Origin: Polyangiaceae bacterium
GTDB lineage: Bacteria; Myxococcota_A; Polyangia; Polyangiales; Polyangiaceae
Assembly (NCBI GenBank): GCA_025936045.1
Contig: JAICUB010000002.1
Coordinates: forward strand, 229,063-293,062
Length of the DNA stretch: 64,000 nucleotides
Direction of reading: 5' to 3'
In this document: positions 1 through 7,822 of the stretch, piece after piece
How positions within the stretch are numbered: position 1 is the first letter of the stretch
How the letters are laid out: each line of letters begins with the position of its first letter
Position numbers and translations under genes: made by a program
The notes under the pieces: generated by a model
Seen by the model: the letters and a program-made list of their open reading frames with translations, nothing else
Database searches by the model: none
What the model was told of the DNA's origin: nothing

Positions 1-103
1 CGAGATCCCGGCCGAGCAGCACGCGGCCCATCGCTCCGCGGCCGAGCAAGCGCTCGATGCGGTAGCGGCCGATGTGGCCGGGCAGCGCGAGCTCGCGATC
101 CAT
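1..103 (-). CDS. Serine/threonine protein kinase, N-terminus only (runs off window)
   Basis: The reverse strand from an ATG at 103 reads MDRELALPGHIGRYRIERLL, followed by a glycine-rich loop (GRGAMGRVLLGRD). This is the nucleotide-binding P-loop start of a Hanks-type (eukaryote-like) Ser/Thr kinase, with the usual GRYRIERLLGRGAMG lead-in. Only about 34 residues lie inside the window, so the catalytic core, any membrane segment and any sensor domain cannot be seen. It sits downstream on the same strand as the small exported protein, the LPG-synthase-type protein and the PHP phosphatase, and may be co-transcribed with them. Such kinases are abundant in Myxococcota. The family call is firm and the substrate is unknown. 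Confidence 0.8.
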   Translation of the reverse strand, partial: MDRELALPGHIGRYRIERLLGRGAMGRVLLGRDL

Positions 104-194
104 GGACGCTCCCATCTATCACTACTTCGCCGGTGCGGCCGTGTAGTGCTCGAGGGGCGTCTCGTTCGTCGAGCGAGAGCGTAGGATTCTAGAG

Positions 195-647
195 TCAGTC
201 GCTGCCGGCGCCGTCGTCGACGCCTGCGTCGCCGGTCGGCTTCTTCGGGGGCGGCTCGGGGGGCTTGTGCGGCACGGGCGTGCCGTACTCGTCTCTGAGC
301 TTCCGGAAGAGCCCGTCGCGCAGCACGCGCTCGTGGTACTCGGGCATGCGCGGAATGCGCACGAAAACCCGAACGCGTTCGTCGGATTCGACGACCTCGA
401 TGGTGCCGAGCGTCTCGTCCTTCGGTTGCCCGACGGGCTGGTAGCGAAACACGAGGTAGGCCGCGTCCGGATCCTTCTCGACGACCTCGTAGCCGAGATC
501 GACGCGGAGGTACCTGAGCGCCCCACTGTACGTCTGAGCCTTGGTGTACTCGGAGTCGCCGTCGACGCGCGCGGCGGCGACGGCCGCGAACAGCACGGCA
601 GCGAGGACGAACGCGAGGAGGGCGAAGAGCCGCCCGTGGCGGATCAT
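195..647 (-). CDS. Small exported protein of unknown function
   Basis: A 150-residue protein. It begins with a basic residue pair and a long hydrophobic stretch (LFALLAFVLAAVLFAAVAAA), which is a signal peptide or N-terminal anchor. A compact domain of about 95 residues follows and contains DLGYEVVEKDPDAAYLVFRY. The tail from about residue 125 is rich in Pro, Lys, Asp and Gly and looks disordered. I do not recognise the family. The ATG at 647 overlaps the stop of the upstream membrane-protein gene (TGATG arrangement), so the two are probably translationally coupled. That suggests an envelope role alongside the LPG-synthase-type protein, which is inference from context only. Confidence 0.65.
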   Translation of the reverse strand: MIRHGRLFALLAFVLAAVLFAAVAAARVDGDSEYTKAQTYSGALRYLRVDLGYEVVEKDPDAAYLVFRYQPVGQPKDETLGTIEVVESDERVRVFVRIPRMPEYHERVLRDGLFRKLRDEYGTPVPHKPPEPPPKKPTGDAGVDDGAGSD

Positions 648-1774
648 CGTTCGGCGGTAGCTTGCTCGTTCTCGGCGGGCCAAGTTTTCGTCGCCGGACT
701 CGGAGCGGGGTCGCTTTCGTTCAGCGAGAGCAGCGCCGAGGGCTTCGCGAGGATGCCGAGGACTCCGACGACGGCGGTGAGGCCGATCGGCACCGCGTAC
801 GCGAAGAAGGCGAACACGGAGCCGAGGTGCGGTACCTCTTGCGCGTCGAGGTACATCGCGAGCCCGGCGTAAGTCGCGAGCTGGAACGACCCGAAGAAGC
901 CCGGTGTCGCGGGCAAAATGATACCGATCCCGACGACGCCCATGGTCGCCGCCGCCCCGAAATAGCCGATGTGGCCGAGGCCGCAGCCGAGCGCGATGAC
1001 CCAGAACACGCCCGCATTGAGTAGCCAATAGACGACGGTAAGGAGCAGATACGGAATCGCGTAGCGACGGTAAGCGAGGAAGCCGAGCCCTTCGGCCATT
1101 TGGGCGATCTTGCCGGCGAGCCAGCGCCCGAGCTTGGGCGAGACCACACCGACGACGGCTTCCGTCGTGCGCTGCGCCCAGGCGCGCCAAAAATAAAAAA
1201 TCGCCATGACGAGGCACGCGGTCGTGAACACGAGGGCGCTCAGGACGGCCGCCCGCGGGACGAGGTTCACGTGGACCGGCAACGCCCCGATGTGATCGGG
1301 CAAGTCCGGTCGCGGGGTCGCGATGCGTAGGCCGAGCAGCAAGAGGACGCTGACGCAGAAGGCGTCGATGATGCGCTCTCCGGCGATAGTGCCGCTCGCG
1401 GCCCAAAACGTGAGGCGCGGAGACTTTCGAATCAAAAGCGGCCGCACCACCTCACCGAGACGAAAAGGTAAGACGGAGATGGCGAGGAGCCCGACCGCGT
1501 TCACCCTGACGACGGTACGCAGCGGCACGACCTGCACCGGAGCGAGCAAAAAATACCACCGCACGAGTCGCGTGAGGTAGCTCGCGAACCAGACGAGGAC
1601 GGCGAGTGGAATGGTCCAGCTCGCCATGCGCGCGAAGTCCTCCTTGCGCGGCAGGATCGGCAGCGCGCCATGCTGCATGAGCCAGACGATCGCCGCCGCC
1701 GGCAGGAGCGACAGAAGGAGCTTTTGCCAAACCTTGCCGCGCCGGCGAGGCGCAGGCGCCGAGGTGTCGTTCAT
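644..1774 (-). CDS. Lysylphosphatidylglycerol synthase TM-region / flippase-like membrane protein
   Basis: A 376-residue polytopic inner-membrane protein. After a short basic N-terminus come many hydrophobic segments with the family pattern SYLTRLVRWYFLL near residues 65-77 and LPFRLGEVVRPLLIRK near 101-116. The LGEVxRP motif is typical of the LPG_synthase_TM (UPF0104, AglD/MprF transmembrane domain) family. It has no C-terminal aminoacyl-transferase domain, so it is not a full MprF. Relatives are thought to move or modify lipids or lipid-linked sugars, but the substrate here is unknown. Its start overlaps the end of the PHP phosphatase gene and its end overlaps the next gene, forming a coupled operon. 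A second family member lies at 35223-36203. Confidence 0.85.
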   Translation of the reverse strand: MNDTSAPAPRRRGKVWQKLLLSLLPAAAIVWLMQHGALPILPRKEDFARMASWTIPLAVLVWFASYLTRLVRWYFLLAPVQVVPLRTVVRVNAVGLLAISVLPFRLGEVVRPLLIRKSPRLTFWAASGTIAGERIIDAFCVSVLLLLGLRIATPRPDLPDHIGALPVHVNLVPRAAVLSALVFTTACLVMAIFYFWRAWAQRTTEAVVGVVSPKLGRWLAGKIAQMAEGLGFLAYRRYAIPYLLLTVVYWLLNAGVFWVIALGCGLGHIGYFGAAATMGVVGIGIILPATPGFFGSFQLATYAGLAMYLDAQEVPHLGSVFAFFAYAVPIGLTAVVGVLGILAKPSALLSLNESDPAPSPATKTWPAENEQATAER

Positions 1775-2517
1775 TCGGGCAGCTTTCCCTCGAGGATGAG
1801 ACGCGGTCCTTCACGCAGGAGCAAATCGACTTCTTCTTGGCCGTACAGCGCTTGGACGCGTTCGATGCCGCGCACGACCTCCGCTACGTCCGAGGGCCGG
1901 TGCGCGTCGCTGCACGCCGCATGATAAAGCCCGCGCTCGAGTAGATCTTCTGCGGCCCGCTGCGGCTCGCGCCCGTATTTCCCGACCAGGGCCGCCACGT
2001 CGAGCAGTGCCGCGACACCCGAGTCGACCAGGCGTTCGAGCGCCTCGGCGTTGCCCCAGAGGTGCCGGTAACGCTCGGGGTGCGCGATCACCGGCAGGAG
2101 GTTTCGCCTTCGCAAATCGAACAGACGCTCCACGACGATGGGCGGGAAATCGACGCCGTAGAACTCGAGCAGCACGGCGTGCCCGCCGGGGTAGGGGATG
2201 CCTTCACCGGCGAGCAGCCGGCGGTAGACGACATCGTCGAAGTAGTGCTCCGAGCTCAGCGCGACCTCGGGCAGCCCGCTCGCCGACGCAAGGCTCGGCT
2301 GCATGCGCTCGAACGCGGCCTCGAGCGCGGGCCGATCGTTGTCGAACATGCCGTTTCGCATGTGCGGCGTCGCAATGACGCGCTCGAACCCCGCCGCGCC
2401 CAGCGCCTGCAGCATCGCGATGCCGTCGCTGGGGGTCGCCGCACCGTCGTCGATGCCGGCGACCCAATGGCAGTGTAAGTCAACGAAGCCGCGCACGGGG
2501 CGGAACCCTAGCAGCAC
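1771..2517 (-). CDS. CpsB/YwqE-type PHP-domain tyrosine phosphatase
   Basis: A 248-residue PHP-superfamily protein. Metal-binding motifs appear in order: DLHCHWVAGIDDGA (His15, His17) at the N-terminus, ATPHM near residue 50, a conserved Glu/His region (SSEHYFDD), AHPERY near residue 142, and CSDAHRP near the C-terminus. This set matches the manganese-dependent CpsB/CapC/YwqE protein-tyrosine phosphatases that control capsule and exopolysaccharide tyrosine kinases. About 250 residues is the normal family length. No tyrosine kinase (BY-kinase) is visible in the window, so its partner would be encoded elsewhere. It overlaps the downstream membrane-protein gene by 4 bases. The start is the first in-frame ATG, and a start a few codons later is possible. 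Confidence 0.85.
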   Translation of the reverse strand: MLLGFRPVRGFVDLHCHWVAGIDDGAATPSDGIAMLQALGAAGFERVIATPHMRNGMFDNDRPALEAAFERMQPSLASASGLPEVALSSEHYFDDVVYRRLLAGEGIPYPGGHAVLLEFYGVDFPPIVVERLFDLRRRNLLPVIAHPERYRHLWGNAEALERLVDSGVAALLDVAALVGKYGREPQRAAEDLLERGLYHAACSDAHRPSDVAEVVRGIERVQALYGQEEVDLLLREGPRLILEGKLPE

Positions 2518-2554
2518 TCTGCCCGTATGCGTGCCGGTCGGTCGCCCGAAGGCG

Positions 2555-2947
2555 TCAGCCGAGCTTCAGGATACGCGAGCAGCCGGCGGAGACCGCGTCG
2601 AGCTCGTCGCTCTGGTCCGCGCTCGGGCCGCAGAAGCTCACCGTGATCTCGAAGCCGTCGATGGCGAAGCGACGCGAGCGCGTGCGACCCTCGAAAGAGT
2701 CGAGGAAGCTCGGCACCGTGTCGTTGTCGGCGCCGCGTCCGACCAGGGGCGCCCAGGCGGCGAGCTCTTCGCAAAGGCGGTGCGCGCCGGCGCCGGCGAG
2801 CAGCATCCCGGTCGCGTCGGAGACGACCACGGCCGAAAGGCCCGCGCGCCGGCGGGTTGCCTCGACCAGCTTCGCCAGCGCGCCGAGGGCATTTTCGGTG
2901 CGATCGAGTCGGCGCTCGGCGGCGCCGGCAAAATCCAAAGCGTCCAT
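2555..2947 (-). CDS. Roadblock/LC7-like small protein (putative)
   Basis: A 130-residue soluble protein starting at ATG 2947, which gives MDALDFAGAAERRLD. The centre reads GLSAVVVSDATGMLLAGAGA, a pattern of beta-strand, turn, then 'DxxGxLLAxAG'. This is the hallmark of roadblock/LC7 folds that partner with small GTPases such as MglA, or form stand-alone regulators. The N-terminal half before it could form the preceding helix. Family assignment rests on this motif alone and is moderate. An upstream ATG at 3025 would extend it across the divergent ArsA-type gene start and is less likely. It is divergent from the ArsA-type ATPase with only 77 bases between starts, so shared regulation is plausible. 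Confidence 0.6.
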   Translation of the reverse strand: MDALDFAGAAERRLDRTENALGALAKLVEATRRRAGLSAVVVSDATGMLLAGAGAHRLCEELAAWAPLVGRGADNDTVPSFLDSFEGRTRSRRFAIDGFEITVSFCGPSADQSDELDAVSAGCSRILKLG

Positions 2948-3024
2948 CGTCGCGGGACGATCGCAGCCCCCGCCGAGCGGGCCAACTTCGAGGAGGGCCC
3001 CTGGTAGTGCTAGAAAGGCGGCCA

Positions 3025-4170
3025 ATGCCCGACGGCCCGACGTTGCTCTCGCTCGTGGAGAGTCGCCGCGTGCTCGTGTGTGCGGGGGCCGGCGGCGTCG
3101 GTAAGACGACGGTCGCCGCAGCCCTTGCCATCGGCGCCGCCCGGCGCGGCAAGCACGTGCTCTGTCTCACCATCGATCCGGCCAAACGCCTCGCCGACAG
3201 CCTGGGTTTGCACGGTATGCGCGGCGAGGTGCTCGCCGTGGAGCGCGCGCGGCTCGCGGAGCTCGGGGTGCCGGAGGGCGGTGCCCTCACCGTTTCGATG
3301 CTCGACACGAAGCGCACGTTCGACGACATCGTCGCTCGCCATGCCCCGAACGACGCGGTGCGCGAGCGCATCCTCGATAACCGCTTCTATCAGTACGTAT
3401 CGACGCACCTCGCCGGCACGCAGTCGTACATGGCGATGGAAAAGGTGCTCGCCGTGCTCGGCGACCCGACGTTCGATCTCGTCGTGCTCGATACGCCCCC
3501 GACGAGCGACGCCCTCGACTTCCTCGACGCGCCCGAGCGGCTGATCGAAGCGCTCGACAGCCCGGCGATGCGCTGGCTCGTCGAGGCCTTCGAGCCGGAG
3601 CGCAAGCTCGGGCTCGGCGTGCTCGCGCGCGGGGTAGCGCTCGTGCTTCGCGGCGTGGGCCGCCTCACGGGGCAGGGTTTTCTCGAGAACATGGCGGAGT
3701 TCGTCACGGAGCTCAACGACCTCTTCGGCGGCTTCAAGCAGCGCGCGCGTCAGGTGTCGGCCGCGTTCCGGGGCAAGGACTTTGCGTACGTGCTCGTATC
3801 GACGCCGGTGCGGTATGCGCTCGAGGAGGCGGCGCTATTTCTCGAGCGCCTCGCCGCACAGGGCCTTGCCGGCGATGCCATCGTCTTGAATCGCTTGCAC
3901 CCGCGCGAGAAGCTCGAGGTGTCGCTCGAGGACGCCGCGCGGGCTGCCGAACGCTATGGTCTCTCGCGCTCGCTCGCGGCGCCGCTCGTCGCGGCGCTGC
4001 ACGACGAGGAAGCGCAAGGCAATGCCGACGCGGCGGCGCTCGCGGCGTTCGAGACGAGGTTTGGCCCGGGCGGCAAGGCGAGGCCGAGGTTTCAGATTGA
4101 ATTGCCGCTCCTCGCGGGGGACGTGCACGAGTTGCGCGAGCTCGAGCCGTTGGTAAGCAGGCTCGTTTAG
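3025..4170 (+). CDS. ArsA-family (anion-transporting / GET3-like) ATPase
   Basis: A 381-residue protein with a deviant Walker A motif, AGAGGVGKTT, at residues 20-29, and TIDPAKRLADSLG shortly after. Further on is VVLDTPPTSDALDFLDAPER, the switch II region typical of ArsA/Get3-type SIMIBI ATPases. Unlike arsenite-pump ArsA it is a single-domain protein, and no arsB or arsR gene is nearby. It belongs with the single-domain ArsA-like ATPases common in Actinobacteria and Myxococcota, whose role is unclear. The start at 3025 is preceded by a GAAAGG ribosome-binding site. Longer in-frame starts exist but would run through the divergent promoter region. It ends 4 bases from the convergent der gene, leaving no room for a terminator. 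Confidence 0.85.
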   Translation: MPDGPTLLSLVESRRVLVCAGAGGVGKTTVAAALAIGAARRGKHVLCLTIDPAKRLADSLGLHGMRGEVLAVERARLAELGVPEGGALTVSMLDTKRTFDDIVARHAPNDAVRERILDNRFYQYVSTHLAGTQSYMAMEKVLAVLGDPTFDLVVLDTPPTSDALDFLDAPERLIEALDSPAMRWLVEAFEPERKLGLGVLARGVALVLRGVGRLTGQGFLENMAEFVTELNDLFGGFKQRARQVSAAFRGKDFAYVLVSTPVRYALEEAALFLERLAAQGLAGDAIVLNRLHPREKLEVSLEDAARAAERYGLSRSLAAPLVAALHDEEAQGNADAAALAAFETRFGPGGKARPRFQIELPLLAGDVHELRELEPLVSRLV

Positions 4171-4174
4171 GGCG

Positions 4175-5521
4175 TTACTCCCGCTCGCCGCGCGGCCGCT
4201 GGCGATCGCGGCGTTCGCGCGCGCGATAGTGGACGGTGACCGGCACTGATTCGAAACCGAACGCTTTTCGGATCTGATTTTCGACGAAGCGCTGGTAGCT
4301 CACCTTGATGCTCTCCGGGAAGCTCGCCCAGGCGATGAAGAGCGGGGGCGAGCTCTCGACTTGCGTGAGGTAGTAGATGCGCGGTGCTTTGCCGTGATGG
4401 GTCGGCGGTGCCTGACGCTCGAGCACGGCGCGGAAGAAGCGGTTGAGCTCGGAGGTCGTGACGCGACGCTTGAGCTCGTCCGCGGCTTTGCCCACGCGCT
4501 GCATCAGCTGATTGACGCCCGTGCCCGTCTTCGCGCTGAGGTCCACGATGGGCACCCAGCGCGCGAACGAGAGCGCGGCACGGGCGGCCTCGGCCACCTT
4601 GTCCCGCTCCCCCTTCGGCACGGCGTCCATCTTGTTCAAACCGATCACGAGCGCGCGCCGGCGTTCGATGGCGAGACCGACGAGGCGCGCGTCTTGCTCC
4701 GTCACGCCCTCGGTCGCGTCGCACATGAGGACGGCCACGTCGGCGCGCTCGAGGGCTCGGATCGAGCGCATCACGCTCACGAGCTCGACCCCGCGCTCGA
4801 CCCGGGATTTGCGCCGAATGCCCGCCGTGTCCACCACGACGAACGGACGCCCCGCGACGACCACGCGCTGATCGACCGGGTCCCGCGTCGTGCCCGGCCG
4901 GTCGTCGACGAGCGCGCGCTCCTCGCCCGCGAGGCGGTTGAACAGCGAGGATTTTCCCGCGTTCGGCTTGCCGATCAGCGCCACTTTCGCGACGGAATCG
5001 TCCGCGTCCGGCGCCGCTTCGGCGAACGGCGGCAAAAGCTTCGCGATCGCTTCACCGAGCTCGGCCGTGCCCCGGCCGTGCAGCGCCGAGACCGCGACGA
5101 GCTCCGGTAAGCCGAGGCGGTAGAGCTCGGCGGCTTCGCTCAAACGCGCGGGCGTGTCGATCTTGTTCGCGGCGTAGACCACCGGCTTTTCGCCGCGGCG
5201 GAGCAGCGCCACGGCTTCGCGATCGGCGGCCGTCGGCGGGATCGAGCCGTCGAGCACGCAGAGGACGACGTCCGCTTCTTCGATCGCCGCGCGCACGTGG
5301 CGCGCGATGCCTTGCTGCATCGGGTCGTCGCTGTCCGGGTCGAAGCCGCCCGTATCGACGAGGGTGACGTTGCGCCCGTAAAGGTGCGCGACGGCGTAGT
5401 GACGGTCGCGCGTGACGCCCGGTTGGTCGTCCACGATCGCGAGGCCCTGGCCCGCGAGGCGGTTGAAGAGCGTGCTCTTGCCGACGTTCGGCCGGCCGAC
5501 GACGGCGACGATCGGCGTCAC
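4175..5521 (-). CDS. der: Ribosome biogenesis GTPase Der (EngA)
   Basis: A 448-residue protein with two tandem GTPase domains, the Der signature. The first has GRPNVGKST at residues 9-17, DTGG and NKID. The second has GKPNAGKSS near residue 184, DTAG and NKMD. A C-terminal KH-like domain (about residues 360-440) includes HHGKAPRIYYLTQ. Der acts in late 50S subunit maturation and is normally essential. The length is usual for the family. Its ATG overlaps the last bases of era (ATGA), so the two ribosome-assembly GTPases form a coupled minus-strand pair. All G motifs look intact. Confidence 0.97.
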   Translation of the reverse strand: MTPIVAVVGRPNVGKSTLFNRLAGQGLAIVDDQPGVTRDRHYAVAHLYGRNVTLVDTGGFDPDSDDPMQQGIARHVRAAIEEADVVLCVLDGSIPPTAADREAVALLRRGEKPVVYAANKIDTPARLSEAAELYRLGLPELVAVSALHGRGTAELGEAIAKLLPPFAEAAPDADDSVAKVALIGKPNAGKSSLFNRLAGEERALVDDRPGTTRDPVDQRVVVAGRPFVVVDTAGIRRKSRVERGVELVSVMRSIRALERADVAVLMCDATEGVTEQDARLVGLAIERRRALVIGLNKMDAVPKGERDKVAEAARAALSFARWVPIVDLSAKTGTGVNQLMQRVGKAADELKRRVTTSELNRFFRAVLERQAPPTHHGKAPRIYYLTQVESSPPLFIAWASFPESIKVSYQRFVENQIRKAFGFESVPVTVHYRARERRDRQRPRGERE

Positions 5522-6498
5522 GACACGTCCTCCTTGTCCGCATCGCGCCCGGCCTTCTCGTAGCCGAGCTCCGCGAGCTGGCGCGGCACGCTCTTCCAGC
5601 GCGGCGTGACGCGCACGAAGAGCTTCAAGAACACCTTGCGCCCGACGAGCTTCTCGATGCGCTCGCGCGCTTTCGTCCCGATCTCCTTCAGCTTCTGGCC
5701 CCCGCGTCCGATCAGAATCGCGCGCTGTCCCGTCTTTTCCACGTGCAGCGTCGCTTCGATGCGCACGAGCTTGGGCCCGTCGTCGTAGCTGTCGATGCTC
5801 ACCGCCACCGCGTGCGGCACCTCGCCGCGCGCGCTCGCGAGCACCGCCTCCCGCACGTATTCGCGCACGAAGAACGAGCTCGGCCGGTTCGTGAGCGTGT
5901 CGGCGTCGTACCCGGGCGGCCCTTCGGGCACGAGCTCGGCGAGCAGCTTCAGCAAGCGCTCGACGTCGGCGGCCCTGCGCATGCTCACCGGCACGATCGC
6001 CTCGAAGGAGCGCGCCTTCGCGAGCGCGTCGAGCAACGGAATCAGCTTCGTGCGATCGCGCAGCTTGTCGATCTTGTTCACGACGGCGAGCGCCGGGACG
6101 CGCGCGTCGAGCTCCGCGATCAGCCGCGCGTCTTCCGGGTCGAGCGGCTTCTGCTTCGCCGCTGCCTCGAGCAAGTATTCGGCGTCCGTCACGAACATCA
6201 CGACGTCGGCCGCGCGGGCGGCCTCGCGGGCGCTCGCGTTCATGCGCCGGCCGAGCTCGCTACGGGCGCGGTGCAGGCCCGGGGTGTCGAGGAAGGCGAG
6301 CTGGGCCTCGTCCCGGTGCACGACGCCGAGCAGCGTGTCGCGTGTGGTCTGGGGCAAAGGGGATACGATGGCGAGCGGTTCGCCGAGGGCGGCGTTCAAA
6401 AACGTCGATTTACCGACGTTGGCGCGGCCGACGATGGCGATGGTTCCAAAGCGCGTGGACACGAGGTTTTTCACGGGGCGGGACGGAGGGGGCGGCAT
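5518..6498 (-). CDS. era: GTPase Era
   Basis: A 326-residue protein. The G1 motif GRANVGKST is at residues 24-32, G3 is DTPG, and G4 is NKID. A C-terminal KH domain contains IGRGGQKLKEIG and the tail motif VTPRWKSVPRQLAELGY, as in Era, which binds the 3' end of 16S rRNA and helps mature the 30S subunit. The ATG at 6498 gives a proline-rich leader (MPPPPSRP) longer than usual. An internal GTG at 6462 would start just before STRFGTIAIVG and match typical Era N-termini. The ATG version shares its start tetranucleotide CATG with the divergent FadL-like gene. It is followed by der with a 4-base overlap. Confidence 0.95.
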   Translation of the reverse strand: MPPPPSRPVKNLVSTRFGTIAIVGRANVGKSTFLNAALGEPLAIVSPLPQTTRDTLLGVVHRDEAQLAFLDTPGLHRARSELGRRMNASAREAARAADVVMFVTDAEYLLEAAAKQKPLDPEDARLIAELDARVPALAVVNKIDKLRDRTKLIPLLDALAKARSFEAIVPVSMRRAADVERLLKLLAELVPEGPPGYDADTLTNRPSSFFVREYVREAVLASARGEVPHAVAVSIDSYDDGPKLVRIEATLHVEKTGQRAILIGRGGQKLKEIGTKARERIEKLVGRKVFLKLFVRVTPRWKSVPRQLAELGYEKAGRDADKEDVS

Positions 6499-7822
6499 GC
6501 TAGCCTCGCCGCGCCCCGTGAGCAGGCACAGGAGTCGATTTTTGTTTTTGGGGTGCCGGGCAACGCTGTTCGCCGCGGTTTTTGCGTTCGGGCTCGCGCC
6601 GGCGCGCCGCGCCACGGCGACTCCGGCCGCGCTTTTCGGCGCCGGTCCCGAAAGCGTCGCGCTCGTCGGTGGTGGTGCGTCGCTGTCCCTCGGCCCCGAA
6701 TCGGTGCTCGTGAACCCGGCAGGTCTGGCGCTCGTGCCGAACAAGACGCTGCTCTTCGGCCTGCGCGCGAGCGCGCTTGCGCTGTCACTCGAGGGCAACG
6801 GCGGGACGCGCTCGTTCCCGACCGAGCTCTCGAAGGGGCTCCTCATCGGTATCGCGGCGCCTCTGCTCGCGCCGAAGCCGGACGGCTTTCGCGCGACGCT
6901 CGGGCTCTTCGCCGAAACGCCGCCCGATTTTCTCGTGCGCGCGCACTTGCCGCTCGGCGAGGTGCCGAGCTTTCCGCTCCTGGTCGGCCGTGCCTCGTCG
7001 CTCGATCTCGGCATCGGGCTCGGCGTCGGCTACGGCAAGGTCTCGCTCGGCGCGGGCGTCGAAGTGCTCGCCGAGCTCAGCGGGCGCGACGCGGTCGCGG
7101 GCGTGAGCGGCGCGCCGAGCGGTATCGGCGACGAGCTCTTGCCCGCGTGGGGGCCGTCGGTCGGCGCGGACGTCGATCTCGGCACGGCGGGCCGCGTCGG
7201 GGTCGTGTTCCACAGCGTGCTCCGCGCGGACTTCGACGTGCACGTCGCGCAGACGACGCTCGCGGGCGTGATCGGCATCGTCCCGCTCAACGTCGAGGGC
7301 ATCGCGCACTACGAGCCGCTCAAGCTCGACGCGGAGTACGCGAAGAGCCTCGGCGCTTGGACGCTGCTCGCCGGCGCCCGCTACGAGCATTGGGGTGCTT
7401 TCCCTGGCTGGCTCGGGGAAACGGTGGATTGCCCGCCGGGCGTCCCCTGCGGCACTTCGGCGCCACCTTCGCCCGGTTATTCCGACATCGTCTCCCCGCG
7501 CGTCGGGGTCGAGCGCACGTTCGCGACCAAGGCGCTCGGCGTAAGCGCCCGCGCCGGTTATTCTTACGTGCCTACGCCGGTCCCGGAGCAGCGCGGCGCC
7601 GAAAACGCGTTCGACGCCGACCGCCATGCGCTCGGCGTCGGGTACCGCGTTCATCTCGCGCGCGGGGTCCCGCTCGATCTCGACGGCGCCTTACGCATCG
7701 ACTTCCTCGTACCGCGCGCGAACAGAAAGCAGGGCGACGCGGCGGACGGCCCGCTCGGTCCGACCGTCACGCCGCGTGGCACGCTCTTCACCTGGGCGTT
7801 CAGCGCGAGGGTCGCGCTGTGA
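6497..7822 (+). CDS. FadL/OMPP1-like outer-membrane beta-barrel protein
   Basis: A 441-residue exported protein. The N-terminus has basic residues and a hydrophobic run ending near ARRATATPA, a signal peptide. After it comes GAGPESVALVGGGASLSLGP then NPAGLALVP, which matches the FadL/OMPP1/UPF0164 start (glycine-rich stretch followed by NPAGLA). The rest alternates short glycine-rich and amphipathic strands, as in a beta-barrel. FadL relatives pass hydrophobic molecules across the outer membrane; the substrate here is unknown. The ATG at 6497 has a good Shine-Dalgarno site, GGAGG at 6485-6489. It overlaps the next, similar gene by 4 bases (GTGA), giving a tandem pair that may function together. 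Confidence 0.75.
   Translation: MLASPRPVSRHRSRFLFLGCRATLFAAVFAFGLAPARRATATPAALFGAGPESVALVGGGASLSLGPESVLVNPAGLALVPNKTLLFGLRASALALSLEGNGGTRSFPTELSKGLLIGIAAPLLAPKPDGFRATLGLFAETPPDFLVRAHLPLGEVPSFPLLVGRASSLDLGIGLGVGYGKVSLGAGVEVLAELSGRDAVAGVSGAPSGIGDELLPAWGPSVGADVDLGTAGRVGVVFHSVLRADFDVHVAQTTLAGVIGIVPLNVEGIAHYEPLKLDAEYAKSLGAWTLLAGARYEHWGAFPGWLGETVDCPPGVPCGTSAPPSPGYSDIVSPRVGVERTFATKALGVSARAGYSYVPTPVPEQRGAENAFDADRHALGVGYRVHLARGVPLDLDGALRIDFLVPRANRKQGDAADGPLGPTVTPRGTLFTWAFSARVAL

Noticed and set aside
5743..7818. N-terminal extension of the second FadL-like gene back across era and the first FadL-like gene
   Set aside because: The extra 692 codons are antisense to era and out of frame with the first FadL-like gene; GTG 7819 opens on a normal signal peptide.
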